A stretch of 64,000 nucleotides of DNA from Paracoccus haematequi (lineage in GTDB: Bacteria; Pseudomonadota; Alphaproteobacteria; Rhodobacterales; Rhodobacteraceae): the NCBI RefSeq assembly GCF_900631945.1, contig NZ_UZWE01000045.1, positions 1 through 64,000 on the forward strand, given 5' to 3'. Each line of letters opens with the position of its first letter. The first letter of the stretch is position 1. Under the pieces are notes generated by a model that did no database searches, was not told the DNA's origin, and saw only the letters and a program-made list of their open reading frames with translations. Shown here piece after piece: positions 16,427-26,674 of the stretch. The translations under genes were made by a program, and so were the position numbers.

Positions 16427-19183
16427 TCAGCTGACGGTCATCACGAGCTTTCCGCCGGTCAGGGCGACGCCTGCGGGCAGGGTTGCGCCGTTGTTGACGA
16501 CGGCGACGCCCGGCCCGGTCAGGTCGTGGGTGCCGGCGGGCAGGCCGGTGGGCAGGACGATCTGCGCGGCGGCGGCCAGGGTGAGCGTGGCGGTTACGGT
16601 CGGCTCGACCAGCCCGGTGCCGATGGCGCCCGAGCGGAAGCGTTGCAGCGGGGCGATGCCGGATGCGCCCACGGTCGCGATCGTGACCACGGTCGGCGTA
16701 TCGGTGCCGTTGGCCTCTCGCCTGGGGGCGACGGTGAAGGTCTCGCCCGCCTGGGGGGTGCCGACGACATCAGACAGCCAGATCCTGTAGTTGCCGCCGC
16801 GGTCATGGATGCGTTCCACCCCGGCGATCCGGGCGGTGAAGCCGCTGACGGACCCAGTGACCGTCTTGCCGACATGGGCGTAAATATAACGGATCTTCTC
16901 CATCCCGCTTTCCGCCGTGACCACGAGGCCCCGCTTGAACTCCAGCCGCCCCGCCACGGCCAGTGCCGCGGCGCTGGTCCCGTCCCAGCCCACCTGCGGG
17001 CGCAGCCCGTCGATGATCAGCGATCGGGCTGTGCAATCCGGTCCCAGCAGCACCTGTCCCCCCCTGGCCACCAGGTCCAGGTCGGCGGCCGCGCCGGTCA
17101 GCGCCAGGCGCCCGCTGACCACCTCGGCCGACAGCGGCTGCGCGGCGCCGCCGATCCAGATTTGGCCCGCCAGACGGGTGAGGATCGTGCCCGCATCGGT
17201 GATCGTCCCTACATCCAGCCGTCCCGAGGTCATCTCCAGGACGCCCCCGCCCAGGGCCAGGGCCGCGACGCTGGCATTGACCGTCCCGAACCGCACAAAA
17301 TGGCCGTCCAGGTCGGCGCTGTCCGCGACATGGGTGCCGGGCAGGTCTTTCGACGACCAGTTGCGGCGATTGTCCCAGCGGAAGCCATCGGTGCGCGGAT
17401 CGGGGTAGAACACAAGATCCGCAGGCGCCGTGCGGGCGGGGATCGGAGAGCCAAAGCGGCTCTTGGTCCAGCGGATGTCCTCGCGCACGATGTCGCCGAT
17501 ACTGGGGGCCGCGGCGACATGGGCGACGTATTCCGCGACGCTGGCCCACTGCTTGCCCAGCCTTTCACCGGCGCGGCGCCAGATCGTCGTCTCGTCCAGG
17601 GTCGCGGGGGCCAGCCCGCCCACATTGCGGCTGGCCGCGCCCCATTTCCAGACCTGCGTGTCGTCCGTCATCTTGGCGCTGGTGGACACGCCGTCGTTCC
17701 AGTTCACGGCCTTGTGGGCCTCGGCCGGATCGTCGGGGTTCTTGCCATGGGCGATGACATTGCCCACCATCGAGGACAGCGGGCCGTTCACGTCAAAGCC
17801 CCAGTCAAGCGCGCCTTCCTCGTAGGCGACACGCTTGTAGCCCGCCGAATAGATCACGTTGTCGATCACGTTGTTGAACTGGCCGACGCCGCCGGTACTG
17901 TTGACCGCGGCGCCCAGGTTGTTGTCGACCAGCAGGTTGCCTTCGAGTTGCAGGCCGGACCGCATCTGCACCCCGCAGGAAGACGACCGCGACAGCAGGT
18001 TGTTGCGGATCGTGATATTGAAGGTATCGGCGGCGAAATACAGCGCGTGCGAATATTTGGACATCGGCATCGGCATGGCGGCGCTGCCGTTGTAGTCGTA
18101 TCCCTCGGCCCATCCGGCATGGTCGATCAGGCAGGAATCGACCAGGATGTTTTCAGTATAGGCTGTGTAGATGCCCGTCAGGTGGTGACCATTGGCTATC
18201 CATTTGCCGTCCGCGGAAATCTTTTCCGCCTTCGGCTTGTCATGCCACGGTTTCAAGATAGTGGTTTCTCGCACCGTGGCAAAAAACGTCTTCTGCAGAT
18301 CGAGTACCCGGCCGATGTCCACATGGTCGAAAGCAAGGCAGTAGCCATACCAGGTCTGCACGGTATCGTTTGGGGCCATATTGGCGTCTCGCAGGGTTTG
18401 CACGTCCTGGATGACGCAATAGGGCAGCATGAGGAAGTTGCTCCACATGAAGATAACCGGGTCCGCGCCCGTGCCGAAGGCGCCGATCAGCATGGGATGC
18501 AACTCGTCCTCGCCGCAGAAGCCGTCCCATTTGTAGTTGCTTTGATTATAGCCGGTGACGTAATCATAGCCCCGTTCCAGACGCCAATGGTCCGACCGGC
18601 TGGGCTTGCCCGCGCCGGCCAGATCGGACCGGATAGCACTGAACAGATCAAAATGGATCGCGGTGGCGGCGGTGCCGCCGTATTGCGGCCGGGTCAGCAG
18701 CCAGGCGCCGGTGACGGTCGCCTCGGAGACGCCCGCATCGGCCGCGATCTGCGCGCGTGTCAGCGCGGCCGAGGACCGCGACAGATACCATTTCCGGTGG
18801 CGCCGACCCGGCTCGCAGACGAACCGGCCGCTGGTATCCACGGGCAGCCAGTAATGCTCGCCCGAGGGGTGGCCGCGACGGGCGGCGGCGGCGCTGACGG
18901 CGATCTCGGCGCGGCGGCTGTCGGGCAGATCGGCGCTGAGGGTCTGGGCATCGAGGATCCCGTGCAGCGCAAGGGATGTCCGACCATCCGACCGGGACAC
19001 CGCCCGTCCGGCCGATACGCCGGTCAGGGCGCCCTCCAGGACGTTGAGGCGGTTGCCATAGGCCATATACGAGACCACCTCGGGCACCACGGCATAGTCA
19101 GTGACCGTGACGGCCGGATCGTCGCCCAGGGCGGCCGTGACGGTCTCTCCCGAAGCGTGGGGGAAATGGATGTAGCGAGCCAT
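16427..19183 (-). CDS. Right-handed beta-helix protein, tail-spike-like
   Basis: This encodes 918 residues. The central part, about 330-480, contains parallel beta-helix-like rungs (VDSCLIDHAGW, ITIRNNLLSRSSSCG, LEGNLLVDNNLGAAVNS, FNNVIDNVIYSAG) typical of pectate-lyase-like folds. The N-terminal 60 residues (MARYIHFPHASGETV...) look like a particle- or partner-binding head, and the C-terminal 300 residues are Gly/Ala/Thr-rich beta sequence. I see no signal peptide. This layout suits a phage tail spike or a polysaccharide-binding/cleaving protein; catalysis cannot be shown. A GGAGG site precedes the ATG at 19183, three bases from the previous gene's stop, so the two genes are coupled. Confidence 0.6.
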   Translation of the reverse strand: MARYIHFPHASGETVTAALGDDPAVTVTDYAVVPEVVSYMAYGNRLNVLEGALTGVSAGRAVSRSDGRTSLALHGILDAQTLSADLPDSRRAEIAVSAAAARRGHPSGEHYWLPVDTSGRFVCEPGRRHRKWYLSRSSAALTRAQIAADAGVSEATVTGAWLLTRPQYGGTAATAIHFDLFSAIRSDLAGAGKPSRSDHWRLERGYDYVTGYNQSNYKWDGFCGEDELHPMLIGAFGTGADPVIFMWSNFLMLPYCVIQDVQTLRDANMAPNDTVQTWYGYCLAFDHVDIGRVLDLQKTFFATVRETTILKPWHDKPKAEKISADGKWIANGHHLTGIYTAYTENILVDSCLIDHAGWAEGYDYNGSAAMPMPMSKYSHALYFAADTFNITIRNNLLSRSSSCGVQMRSGLQLEGNLLVDNNLGAAVNSTGGVGQFNNVIDNVIYSAGYKRVAYEEGALDWGFDVNGPLSSMVGNVIAHGKNPDDPAEAHKAVNWNDGVSTSAKMTDDTQVWKWGAASRNVGGLAPATLDETTIWRRAGERLGKQWASVAEYVAHVAAAPSIGDIVREDIRWTKSRFGSPIPARTAPADLVFYPDPRTDGFRWDNRRNWSSKDLPGTHVADSADLDGHFVRFGTVNASVAALALGGGVLEMTSGRLDVGTITDAGTILTRLAGQIWIGGAAQPLSAEVVSGRLALTGAAADLDLVARGGQVLLGPDCTARSLIIDGLRPQVGWDGTSAAALAVAGRLEFKRGLVVTAESGMEKIRYIYAHVGKTVTGSVSGFTARIAGVERIHDRGGNYRIWLSDVVGTPQAGETFTVAPRREANGTDTPTVVTIATVGASGIAPLQRFRSGAIGTGLVEPTVTATLTLAAAAQIVLPTGLPAGTHDLTGPGVAVVNNGATLPAGVALTGGKLVMTVS

Positions 19184-19184
19184 G

Positions 19185-19511
19185 TTAAGTCCTCCGATAG
19201 ACGGCTGCGAGGCGGCCGGCATTGCCGCTGACATTGGGGGTGGCGGACAGAGTGCGCGTGGCCGATCCGGTCGCGTCGGTGGCGATGCCGATCCAGAGTT
19301 GCCATGGAGCGTGGCCTGGTTTTGCGTCAAGGCGTCGGTCGACAACCTCCGTCACGCCAGCCGCCGCGTCGACAATCCCATTCTCGGCAGTCGGGGTCGA
19401 AACCATAGCCATGACGCACAGATCCCCAGCTTGTGTTGCCGCCTGGAGCGATACCGGCGTCCCGACAATCATCGTGACTCGAAGATTCGGAATCAGCGTC
19501 TGCCGCGCCAT
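19185..19511 (-). CDS. Small protein upstream of the beta-helix gene, unknown
   Basis: This encodes 108 residues. It opens MARQTLIPNLRVTMIVGTPVSLQAATQAGDL (shown in part) and is rich in Ala, Thr and Val, with no membrane helix. Its stop lies immediately before the start of the beta-helix gene, so both were probably one transcript. It could be a small virion or chaperone-like partner of the tail spike, but no family is recognised. The sequence 5' of it is interrupted by IS5-type remnant DNA, so any further upstream partners are gone. Confidence 0.5.
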   Translation of the reverse strand: MARQTLIPNLRVTMIVGTPVSLQAATQAGDLCVMAMVSTPTAENGIVDAAAGVTEVVDRRLDAKPGHAPWQLWIGIATDATGSATRTLSATPNVSGNAGRLAAVYRRT

Positions 19512-19613
19512 ACCCTTGAGGGCGAGGATTTCGGCAGCAAGTGTAGCGCGTCAGATAAACGGTCCGTTTGCGTCAGAAAAACGGTCCAGAATCGACTTTA
19601 GAAGGAATTGCTT

Positions 19614-20079
19614 GCACCCTTGAAGGTCGCGCGGTGGAGATGACGGGCAACCGCATCGGAGATGCGCCCGTTCTGCCGGACCTGCTGGCGCAGGTCCCGC
19701 TACAAGAGCGGATCGGCAGCGTTACCGCCGACGGCATCTATGACACCAAGGATGTCACACCGCCATCGCGGCCCGAGGGGCCGATGCCATCATACCGCCG
19801 CGACGGAATGCCAGGGTCTGGAAGGGCCACGATCCCGGCCTGCAGGCGCGAAACGAAGCGCTACGTGCCTGCAAGCGGTTCGGGCGGGCCAACGGGAAGA
19901 AAGGGTCCGGATATCACCGACGAAGTCGCGTCGAGGCCAAGATGAGATGCCTCAAGCCTATGGGCGAGCGCATCATGGCCAGAGACTTCGACAGGCAGGA
20001 TGCGGAGGTTCGGATCCGCATCGCATTCATGAACCGCTATACATCACTCGGCACGCCCGAGACCGTCCGCATGCGCTGA
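19614..20079 (+). pseudogene. IS5-family (IS903-like) transposase remnant, 5'-truncated and frameshifted
   Basis: Similarity starts within the transposase at TLEGRAVEMTGNRIGDAPVLPDLL (shown in part) and continues to SVTADGIYDTK. It then changes frame at about 19751-19753 and resumes as CHTAIAARGADAIIPPRRNA. The end contains GSGYHRRSRVEAKM, carrying the catalytic Glu region, then MARDFDRQDAEVRIRIAFMNR and a TGA at 20077-20079. This matches the C-terminal half of IS5/IS903-group DDE transposases, recognised from memory. The N-terminal half, including the first catalytic Asp, is missing, so the element cannot transpose by itself. Confidence 0.85.
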
Positions 20080-20121
20080 CGATAGACGGGAAAGGGACAC
20101 TTCCGACCTCATCCCAATAGC

Positions 20122-20132
20122 GCAACAAAGCC
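20122..20132 (-). mobile_element. Right terminal inverted repeat of the IS5-type remnant
   Basis: The bases GCAACAAAGCC read GGCTTTGTTGC on the minus strand, the usual start of IS5/IS903-group terminal repeats. The repeat lies 43 bases after the transposase stop, as expected for the right end. No matching left end is present upstream of the remnant, so the element was cut on its left. Confidence 0.7.
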
Positions 20133-20205
20133 ATCATAAATTAAAAAAAATCAAATGGCTAAATTAATATTAGCAGGCTTAGGGCGCGTGCTTGCACGCA
20201 CGTTC

Positions 20206-21847
<1,642 letters not shown>

Positions 21848-21918
21848 GCGGGGCCTATCGACTGGCCGGATCACGACTGTTCGGCTTGGTGGCACCCCCT
21901 TCTTGCCTTCGTCTTCCG

Positions 21919-21943
21919 GGCGAATGTCCACTGGACATTCGCC
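21919..21943. repeat. Perfect 25-bp palindrome after trxB
   Basis: Arms ggcgaatgtcca (21919-21930) and tggacattcgcc (21932-21943) are perfectly complementary around a single C. The hairpin lies 72 bases after the trxB stop and has no T-run. It may act as a weak transcription barrier or mRNA stabiliser, or belong to a family of dispersed palindromes; I see only this one copy in the window. Confidence 0.65.
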
Positions 21944-21974
21944 TGCCGGACCTCTGGTCCCGTTGTGCCAGACA

Positions 21975-22002
21975 CAAAAAAGCCGGGGTCGTTGCCCCGG
22001 CT
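21975..22002 (-). terminator. Rho-independent terminator of the eryEFG-type operon
   Basis: On the minus strand, AGCCGGGG (from 22002) pairs with CCCCGGCT around a six-base loop (CAACGA) and is followed by TTTTT (21975-21980 region). It lies about 25 bases after the stop of the binding-protein gene, the last gene of the leftward transporter operon. Stem, loop and U-tract are all present, so confidence is high. Confidence 0.9.
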
Positions 22003-22027
22003 CTTCCTGTCATGCGCGGAATGCGCT

Positions 22028-22975
22028 TTACTGCGTCAACGTGAACGGCGCCGTGATCTGGTCCACGTTGTCGGCATTCACCAGCACGCAGTCGAACAGC
22101 TGCTTTTCGGTGTCCACGCCGGTCGAGCCGGTCTTGATGAAGTTGTCGGCCTGGCGCACGGCTTCCTCGGCGAAGACCGCGACGGGTTGCAGCACGGTAT
22201 ACTGCATCTCTCCGGCCTTCACCGCCTCGACCGCGTCGGGAGATCCGTCGAAGCCGCCGACCTTCACCTGCTCCAGCTTGCCCGCTTCTTTCAGCGCGGC
22301 GATCGCGCCGAGCGCCATTTCATCGTTGCCCGAGATCACGCCGATGATGTCGGGATTGGCTTGCAGCAGCGACTGCATCTTCTGATAGCCCTGAGTGCGG
22401 TCCCAGTTGGCGACCTCTCGCCCGACTTTCACCAGATCGGGATACTGGGTCAGCACGGTCTCGAACCCGTTCGAGCGGGTCTGGGCGTTGTTGTCGGACG
22501 GCGCGCCGAACAGTTCGACATAGTTGCCGGCATCACCCACCGCCTCGACCCAGGCCTGCGCGCCAAGGGCCGCGCCCTGGGCGTTGTTCGACACCAGCTG
22601 CGCCTTGGCCAGGCCTTCCTGGTTGATCTCGGCATTGATCAGGATCACCGGGATGCCCGCGTCGACGGCCTTCTGCACCGCGCCCACCGACCCGTCGGCA
22701 TTGGCCGGATCCATGATCAGCGCCACCGACTTGTTGGTGATCGCGGTGTCGACCAGGGTGCTTTCGGTATTGGTGTCGCCCCGGTGGGCGGCGACGTTGG
22801 CGGTATAGCCCAGCTCCTCGGCGGTCTTCTTGGCGACCTCGCCCTCGGTGAACCAGTAGGGGTTCGCGGGGTCGTTGACGATGATGGTGATCAGCCCCTC
22901 GGCCTGGGCCGCGGCAGCCATCAGCGGCAGCGAGGCGGCGGCGGCAAGCAGCGCGCGGCGGGTCAGTTTGAACAT
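22028..22975 (-). CDS. eryG: Periplasmic sugar/polyol-binding protein of ABC importer (EryG-like)
   Basis: This encodes 315 residues. A signal peptide at 1-25 (KLTRRALLAAAASLPLMAAAAQA) is followed by a two-lobe RbsB-type periplasmic binding fold. Typical blocks are NPYW near the mature N-terminus, DTNTESTLVDTAITNK, ALIMDPANADGS, NNAQGAALGAQ, VISGNDEMALGAIAAL and KVGGFDGSPDA. It delivers a sugar or polyol to the RbsC-type permease encoded upstream. Next to the erythritol catabolic genes, erythritol or a related tetritol/pentitol is the likely ligand; this is inferred from context and from the R. leguminosarum eryEFG order. It is the last gene before a strong terminator. Confidence 0.85.
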   Translation of the reverse strand: MFKLTRRALLAAAASLPLMAAAAQAEGLITIIVNDPANPYWFTEGEVAKKTAEELGYTANVAAHRGDTNTESTLVDTAITNKSVALIMDPANADGSVGAVQKAVDAGIPVILINAEINQEGLAKAQLVSNNAQGAALGAQAWVEAVGDAGNYVELFGAPSDNNAQTRSNGFETVLTQYPDLVKVGREVANWDRTQGYQKMQSLLQANPDIIGVISGNDEMALGAIAALKEAGKLEQVKVGGFDGSPDAVEAVKAGEMQYTVLQPVAVFAEEAVRQADNFIKTGSTGVDTEKQLFDCVLVNADNVDQITAPFTLTQ

Positions 22976-23063
22976 GGTTTCTCTCTCCCTTTGGGTTGGT
23001 TGACTGCCTTGAAGCAGGGATGGGCCGCCCAGGCCCCCCGGCCCGGACGGAAAGGAATGGTCG

Positions 23064-24092
23064 TCAGGACTTGCGTCCGCCGCGCCCGTACTGGATCGAG
23101 TTCATCAGCACCGCCAGCACGATCACCGCGCCGGTGAACACCGTCTGCCAGTATGAACTGACGCCGATGATCACCAGGCCCGCCGACAGGAAGCCGATCA
23201 CGAAGGCCCCCAGCATGGTGCCGCGCACCCCGCCGCGCCCGCCGGTCAGGGCCGCGCCGCCGATCACCACCGCCGCGATGGCGGTCAGCTCGTAGGTGGT
23301 GCCCGCCGTCGGCCCGGCCGAGGTCAGCTGCGAGGCCAGCACCAGCCCCGCCACCGCCGCCAGCGCGCCCGAGACGGTATAGACGGTGATCTTGACCAGC
23401 CGCACCGGCACGCCCGACAGTTCCGCCGCGCGTTCGTTCCCGCCCGAGGCGTAAAGCCACCGCCCGAAGGCCGACCGCGACAGCATCAGCCCGGCCAGGA
23501 TCGCCACCACCGCCAGCACGATCACGCTGATGGGGATGCCCCACAGCCGGTTGAAGCCCAGCCAGTTGAAGCCGGTGTTGCCGAGCGCCTCGGATCCCCG
23601 CAGATTGTTGTAGGTCAGCCCGTTCGTCATCAGCAGCGCGACGCCGCGCGCCACATACATGACGCCCAGGGTGGCCACGAAGGGCGGCACCTTGAAGAAG
23701 GCGACCAGCACCCCGTTCAGCGCGCCGACCAGTGCGCCCACGGCAACGGTCAGCACCACCACGGCCCAGACCGGCGGGTAAAGGATCACCCCGGCCCATT
23801 CCAGCGTGACGCCCTGCATCATCGCGCCCGCCACGACGCCGCACAGCGCCAGGATGGATCCGACCGACAGGTCGATGCCGCCGTTCAGGATCACCAGCAG
23901 CATCCCGATGGACAGGATGCCATAGATGGCGACCTGCGAGGACATGATCAGGAAATTGCTGACCGTGAAATAGTTCGGCGACAGGAACGAAAACACCGCG
24001 ATGATGGCGATCAGCGCGAAGAAGGCGCGGCCTTCCAGCAGCAGGCGGCCCAGGCTGAAGCCGTCGGATTTTGCGGCGGTCGTGGCGGACAT
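23064..24092 (-). CDS. eryF: ABC sugar/polyol permease (EryF-like, RbsC family)
   Basis: This encodes 342 residues with about eight to ten membrane helices from residue 22 on. RbsC-family motifs include NGGIDLSVGSILALCGV, the cytoplasmic coupling-loop region SGGNERAAELSGVPV, and GGAALTGGRGGVRGTMLGA read in parts. It forms the homodimeric channel of the importer with the EryE-like ATPase and receives substrate from the EryG-like binding protein. It lies 25 bp downstream of the ATPase gene and 88 bp upstream of the binding-protein gene, all leftward. The product is inner-membrane. Confidence 0.88.
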   Translation of the reverse strand: MSATTAAKSDGFSLGRLLLEGRAFFALIAIIAVFSFLSPNYFTVSNFLIMSSQVAIYGILSIGMLLVILNGGIDLSVGSILALCGVVAGAMMQGVTLEWAGVILYPPVWAVVVLTVAVGALVGALNGVLVAFFKVPPFVATLGVMYVARGVALLMTNGLTYNNLRGSEALGNTGFNWLGFNRLWGIPISVIVLAVVAILAGLMLSRSAFGRWLYASGGNERAAELSGVPVRLVKITVYTVSGALAAVAGLVLASQLTSAGPTAGTTYELTAIAAVVIGGAALTGGRGGVRGTMLGAFVIGFLSAGLVIIGVSSYWQTVFTGAVIVLAVLMNSIQYGRGGRKS

Positions 24093-24117
24093 CAGGTTTC
24101 CTCCCTCACATGATCCG

Positions 24118-25650
24118 TCAGGCAGCCACGGACTCGCCCGAGGCGGCCATGATCTTTTCCTTGGTGACGGTGGAATCGAATTCGGCCGAGATCCGGCCCT
24201 TGTGCATGACCACGATCCGATGGGCGACGGACAGGCATTCGCCGACCTCGGAGGTGGAATAGATCACCGCAAGCCCCTGGCGCGCGCCCTCGGCCAGCAG
24301 GCGGAAGACCTCGGCCTTGGCGCCGATGTCGATGCCGCGCGAGGGTTCGTCCAGCAGGATCACGCGGGGTTTCGTGGCCAGCATCTTGCCGATCACCACC
24401 TTCTGCTGGTTGCCCCCCGACAGCGACCCGATGGGCGCAGCCCCGCCCGCCGTCTTGACGGTGACGCTGCGGATGCTGTCCTCGATCAGTTTGCGTTCCG
24501 CCCGCCTGCTGGTGAACAGCCCGCGCGTGAAGTCGCGGATGGATGCCAGCGACAGGTTCTGGCCGACGCTCATCGTCTGGACCAACCCGTCGCGCTGCCG
24601 GTCCTCGGGCACCAGGGCCAGGCCGCGGGCGATGCGTTCGGCGATGGACAGGTGGCTGATCTCCTGGCCCTCCAGCACGATCTCTCCGGCGCTGGCGCGC
24701 AGCCGTCCGGCGCAGGTTTCCAGCAGCTCGGTGCGCCCGGCGCCCATCAACCCATAGATGCAGACGATTTCCCCGGCGCGCACGTCCAGCGACAGGTCGC
24801 GGACCAGATCCTTGCCGGTCGCGTCCGGCACCGACAGGCCCCGGATCGACAGGGCGATGCCCCGCCTGGCGCTGTCGGGCGGGCTGCCCAGGTCGTAATT
24901 CTCGCCCACCATGTTGCGCACGATCCAGTCCAGGTCGATTTCGGCGCGCGGCGCATAGGCGGTCATGGTGCCGTCGCGCAGCACCACGGCGTGGTCGGTG
25001 ATGGTCAGCGCCTCTTCCAGGTGGTGCGAGATATAGACGATGCTGACCCCCTTGGCGGTCAGGTCGCGGATCACCTTGAACAACACCTCGACCTCACTGG
25101 CCGAAAGCGCGCTTGTGGGTTCGTCCATGATGAGGATGCGGCTGTCCACCGACAGGGCGCGGGCGATTTCCACGATCTGCTGCTGGCCCAGGCGCAGTTC
25201 CTCGACGGGGGTGAGGGGGTCGATCTCCTCCTCCAGTTCCTCCATCAGCAGGCGGACCTGGCGCTCCTCCTCGGCGAAATCGACGCCCAGGGGACCACGG
25301 ATCTCGCGGCCCATGAAGATGTTGTCGCGCACCGACAGGTTCGGGGCCAGGGACAGTTCCTGGTGGATGATGGAAATGCCCCGGTCGCGCGCCTCGTTGG
25401 CGCTGGCAAAGCTGACCGGCTGGCCGTCCAGGATGATCTGGCCGCTGGTGGGCCGGATCACGCCCGACAGGATCTTCATCAGCGTGGACTTGCCCGCGCC
25501 GTTTTCTCCGAACAGAGTCGTCACCTGGCCGCGATGGATGTCGAAGTTCACGCCCTTCAGCGCGTGGACGTTGCCGTATGACTTGGCGACGTTGCGGGCG
25601 GCCAGCACGACCTCGGCCGCGTCGGGGGCGCCTTGGGTCTGCGCGCTCAT
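24118..25650 (-). CDS. eryE: ABC sugar/polyol importer ATPase, double domain (EryE-like, RbsA family)
   Basis: This encodes 510 residues with two fused nucleotide-binding domains, as in RbsA. Domain 1 has GENGAGKST (48-56), a LRLGQQQ signature variant and ILIMDEPTSAL. Domain 2 has a degenerate first loop (GLMGAGRTELLE), the signature LSGGNQQKV and VILLDEPSRGID. Degenerate Walker A in domain 2 is normal for this family. The start overlaps the stop of the DUF2291 gene (ATGA at 25647-25650), so translation is coupled. It energises uptake of the presumed polyol. Confidence 0.9.
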   Translation of the reverse strand: MSAQTQGAPDAAEVVLAARNVAKSYGNVHALKGVNFDIHRGQVTTLFGENGAGKSTLMKILSGVIRPTSGQIILDGQPVSFASANEARDRGISIIHQELSLAPNLSVRDNIFMGREIRGPLGVDFAEEERQVRLLMEELEEEIDPLTPVEELRLGQQQIVEIARALSVDSRILIMDEPTSALSASEVEVLFKVIRDLTAKGVSIVYISHHLEEALTITDHAVVLRDGTMTAYAPRAEIDLDWIVRNMVGENYDLGSPPDSARRGIALSIRGLSVPDATGKDLVRDLSLDVRAGEIVCIYGLMGAGRTELLETCAGRLRASAGEIVLEGQEISHLSIAERIARGLALVPEDRQRDGLVQTMSVGQNLSLASIRDFTRGLFTSRRAERKLIEDSIRSVTVKTAGGAAPIGSLSGGNQQKVVIGKMLATKPRVILLDEPSRGIDIGAKAEVFRLLAEGARQGLAVIYSTSEVGECLSVAHRIVVMHKGRISAEFDSTVTKEKIMAASGESVAA

Positions 25651-26306
25651 TGGACCGACAGCTCCACCGGGGTGATCATCCAGTTCTTGGGGTTGATCAG
25701 GCGGAAGGCGCCGGTGACGGTCACGGTCTTGCCGGTCAGGTTCGCCGTGTCGATCCCGTCCAGAACGGCGGCCTTCATGGCGCGGTTGATGCCCGATCCG
25801 GCGTCCTGGTATTCGATCTGGTTCTTGAAATTGCCGAAGGCGATATCGCCCGGCGCGTCGCGCAGGTCGGTGCCGTTGATCGCCGGGCCGGTCTGGACGC
25901 GGACCGTGATGTCCTGGGGGACGCCCTCGACCGCCACCGGATAGACGCCCGATCGAGGCTCGCCCGCGACGCCGGTCAGGGTCACGAACAGGATCGCCCC
26001 GGTGGACGAGGCGGTGCCGTATTTCGCGGCGGCCGCGTCCTTGTCGGCCAGAACCTCGGGCGCCAGCGTCGCGGCGTCCACCGCCTTTTCCGTCACGAAG
26101 GCCTGGATGCGGGGAAACTCGGTCTGGCCGTAGGTATCGGCGGAAAAGGACTGCGCCCGCACGTCCGATTCGGATCCGATATGGACCACGGTGGTATCAA
26201 GCGCGATGCCGCCGGCCAGCAGAACGGCGGCCGCAATGCCGATCAGCAGGCCGCGCCGCGAGGATGCGGGGGCCTTGGGCGCGGAAGAGGTGATGGTCTG
26301 CGTCAT
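25647..26306 (-). CDS. DUF2291-like membrane-anchored protein, first gene of the transporter operon
   Basis: This encodes 219 residues. A single N-terminal hydrophobic helix (about 19-37) without a clear cleavage site anchors a periplasmic domain. The pattern TYGQTEFPRIQAFV, TGVAGEPRSGVYPVAVEGVP read in parts, and INRAMKAAVLDG resembles DUF2291, a family that recurs beside sugar importers. Its function is unknown; helping the binding protein or importer assemble is a guess from context. GAAGGGA precedes the ATG at 26306; the open frame extends 28 codons upstream without a site. It overlaps the ATPase gene by four bases. Confidence 0.75.
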   Translation of the reverse strand: MTQTITSSAPKAPASSRRGLLIGIAAAVLLAGGIALDTTVVHIGSESDVRAQSFSADTYGQTEFPRIQAFVTEKAVDAATLAPEVLADKDAAAAKYGTASSTGAILFVTLTGVAGEPRSGVYPVAVEGVPQDITVRVQTGPAINGTDLRDAPGDIAFGNFKNQIEYQDAGSGINRAMKAAVLDGIDTANLTGKTVTVTGAFRLINPKNWMITPVELSVQ

Positions 26307-26674
26307 GGATGATCCCTTCGGCCAAAGATGCGGATCAGCGGGCGCGGAACCGGGGCCGCGCGGAACCCCGGCGCGGCGCCGGGCATTCACGGATCGAGTG
26401 CTGCATGTCCGATTCTCCCCCTGCTTTCCCTGCGGCGCTGCCTGCGATTCCGGGACCGCGACGGACAGGCCGGGCAGCGGCGCCTCCTCATGATGCCCTT
26501 GCCCTGATGCGCACCCTAACTGAAAATAATTTCTGTGTCTGCAAAAAAATGCATTCCCGATCCCTGTCCTTTCGTGTATGGATTTCGGACGGGGCGTGGT
26601 CCTGCGATGGACCTGCGCAGGAGGAATTGGAATGAACGCCGACGCATTCGGCCCGGCTGGCAGGGGCTTTGTCC
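26307..26674. promoter_or_regulatory. Divergent control region between transporter and eryA operons
   Basis: This 368-bp gap separates the leftward importer operon from the rightward eryA operon and must hold both promoters. An AT-rich core lies at about 26515-26560 (ctaactgaaaataatttctg, then a run of seven A) and contains the 8-bp palindrome AATGCATT at 26548-26555. The sequence to the right holds a short leader ORF. No exact copy of the TGTTGCGA/TCGCAACA operator is present here, so EryD, rather than EryR, is the likelier regulator of this region. Promoter boxes are not assigned. Confidence 0.5.

Noticed and set aside
16355-19231. A very long open frame on the plus strand opposite the beta-helix gene
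   Set aside because: It mirrors the minus-strand gene, starts without a ribosome site, and its protein is low-complexity Gly/Arg/His-rich. GC-rich codon bias leaves the antisense frame open.
15849-20132. Complete prophage with attachment sites
   Set aside because: No integrase, terminase, capsid or tail-assembly genes and no second copy of the tRNA 3' end are visible in the window.
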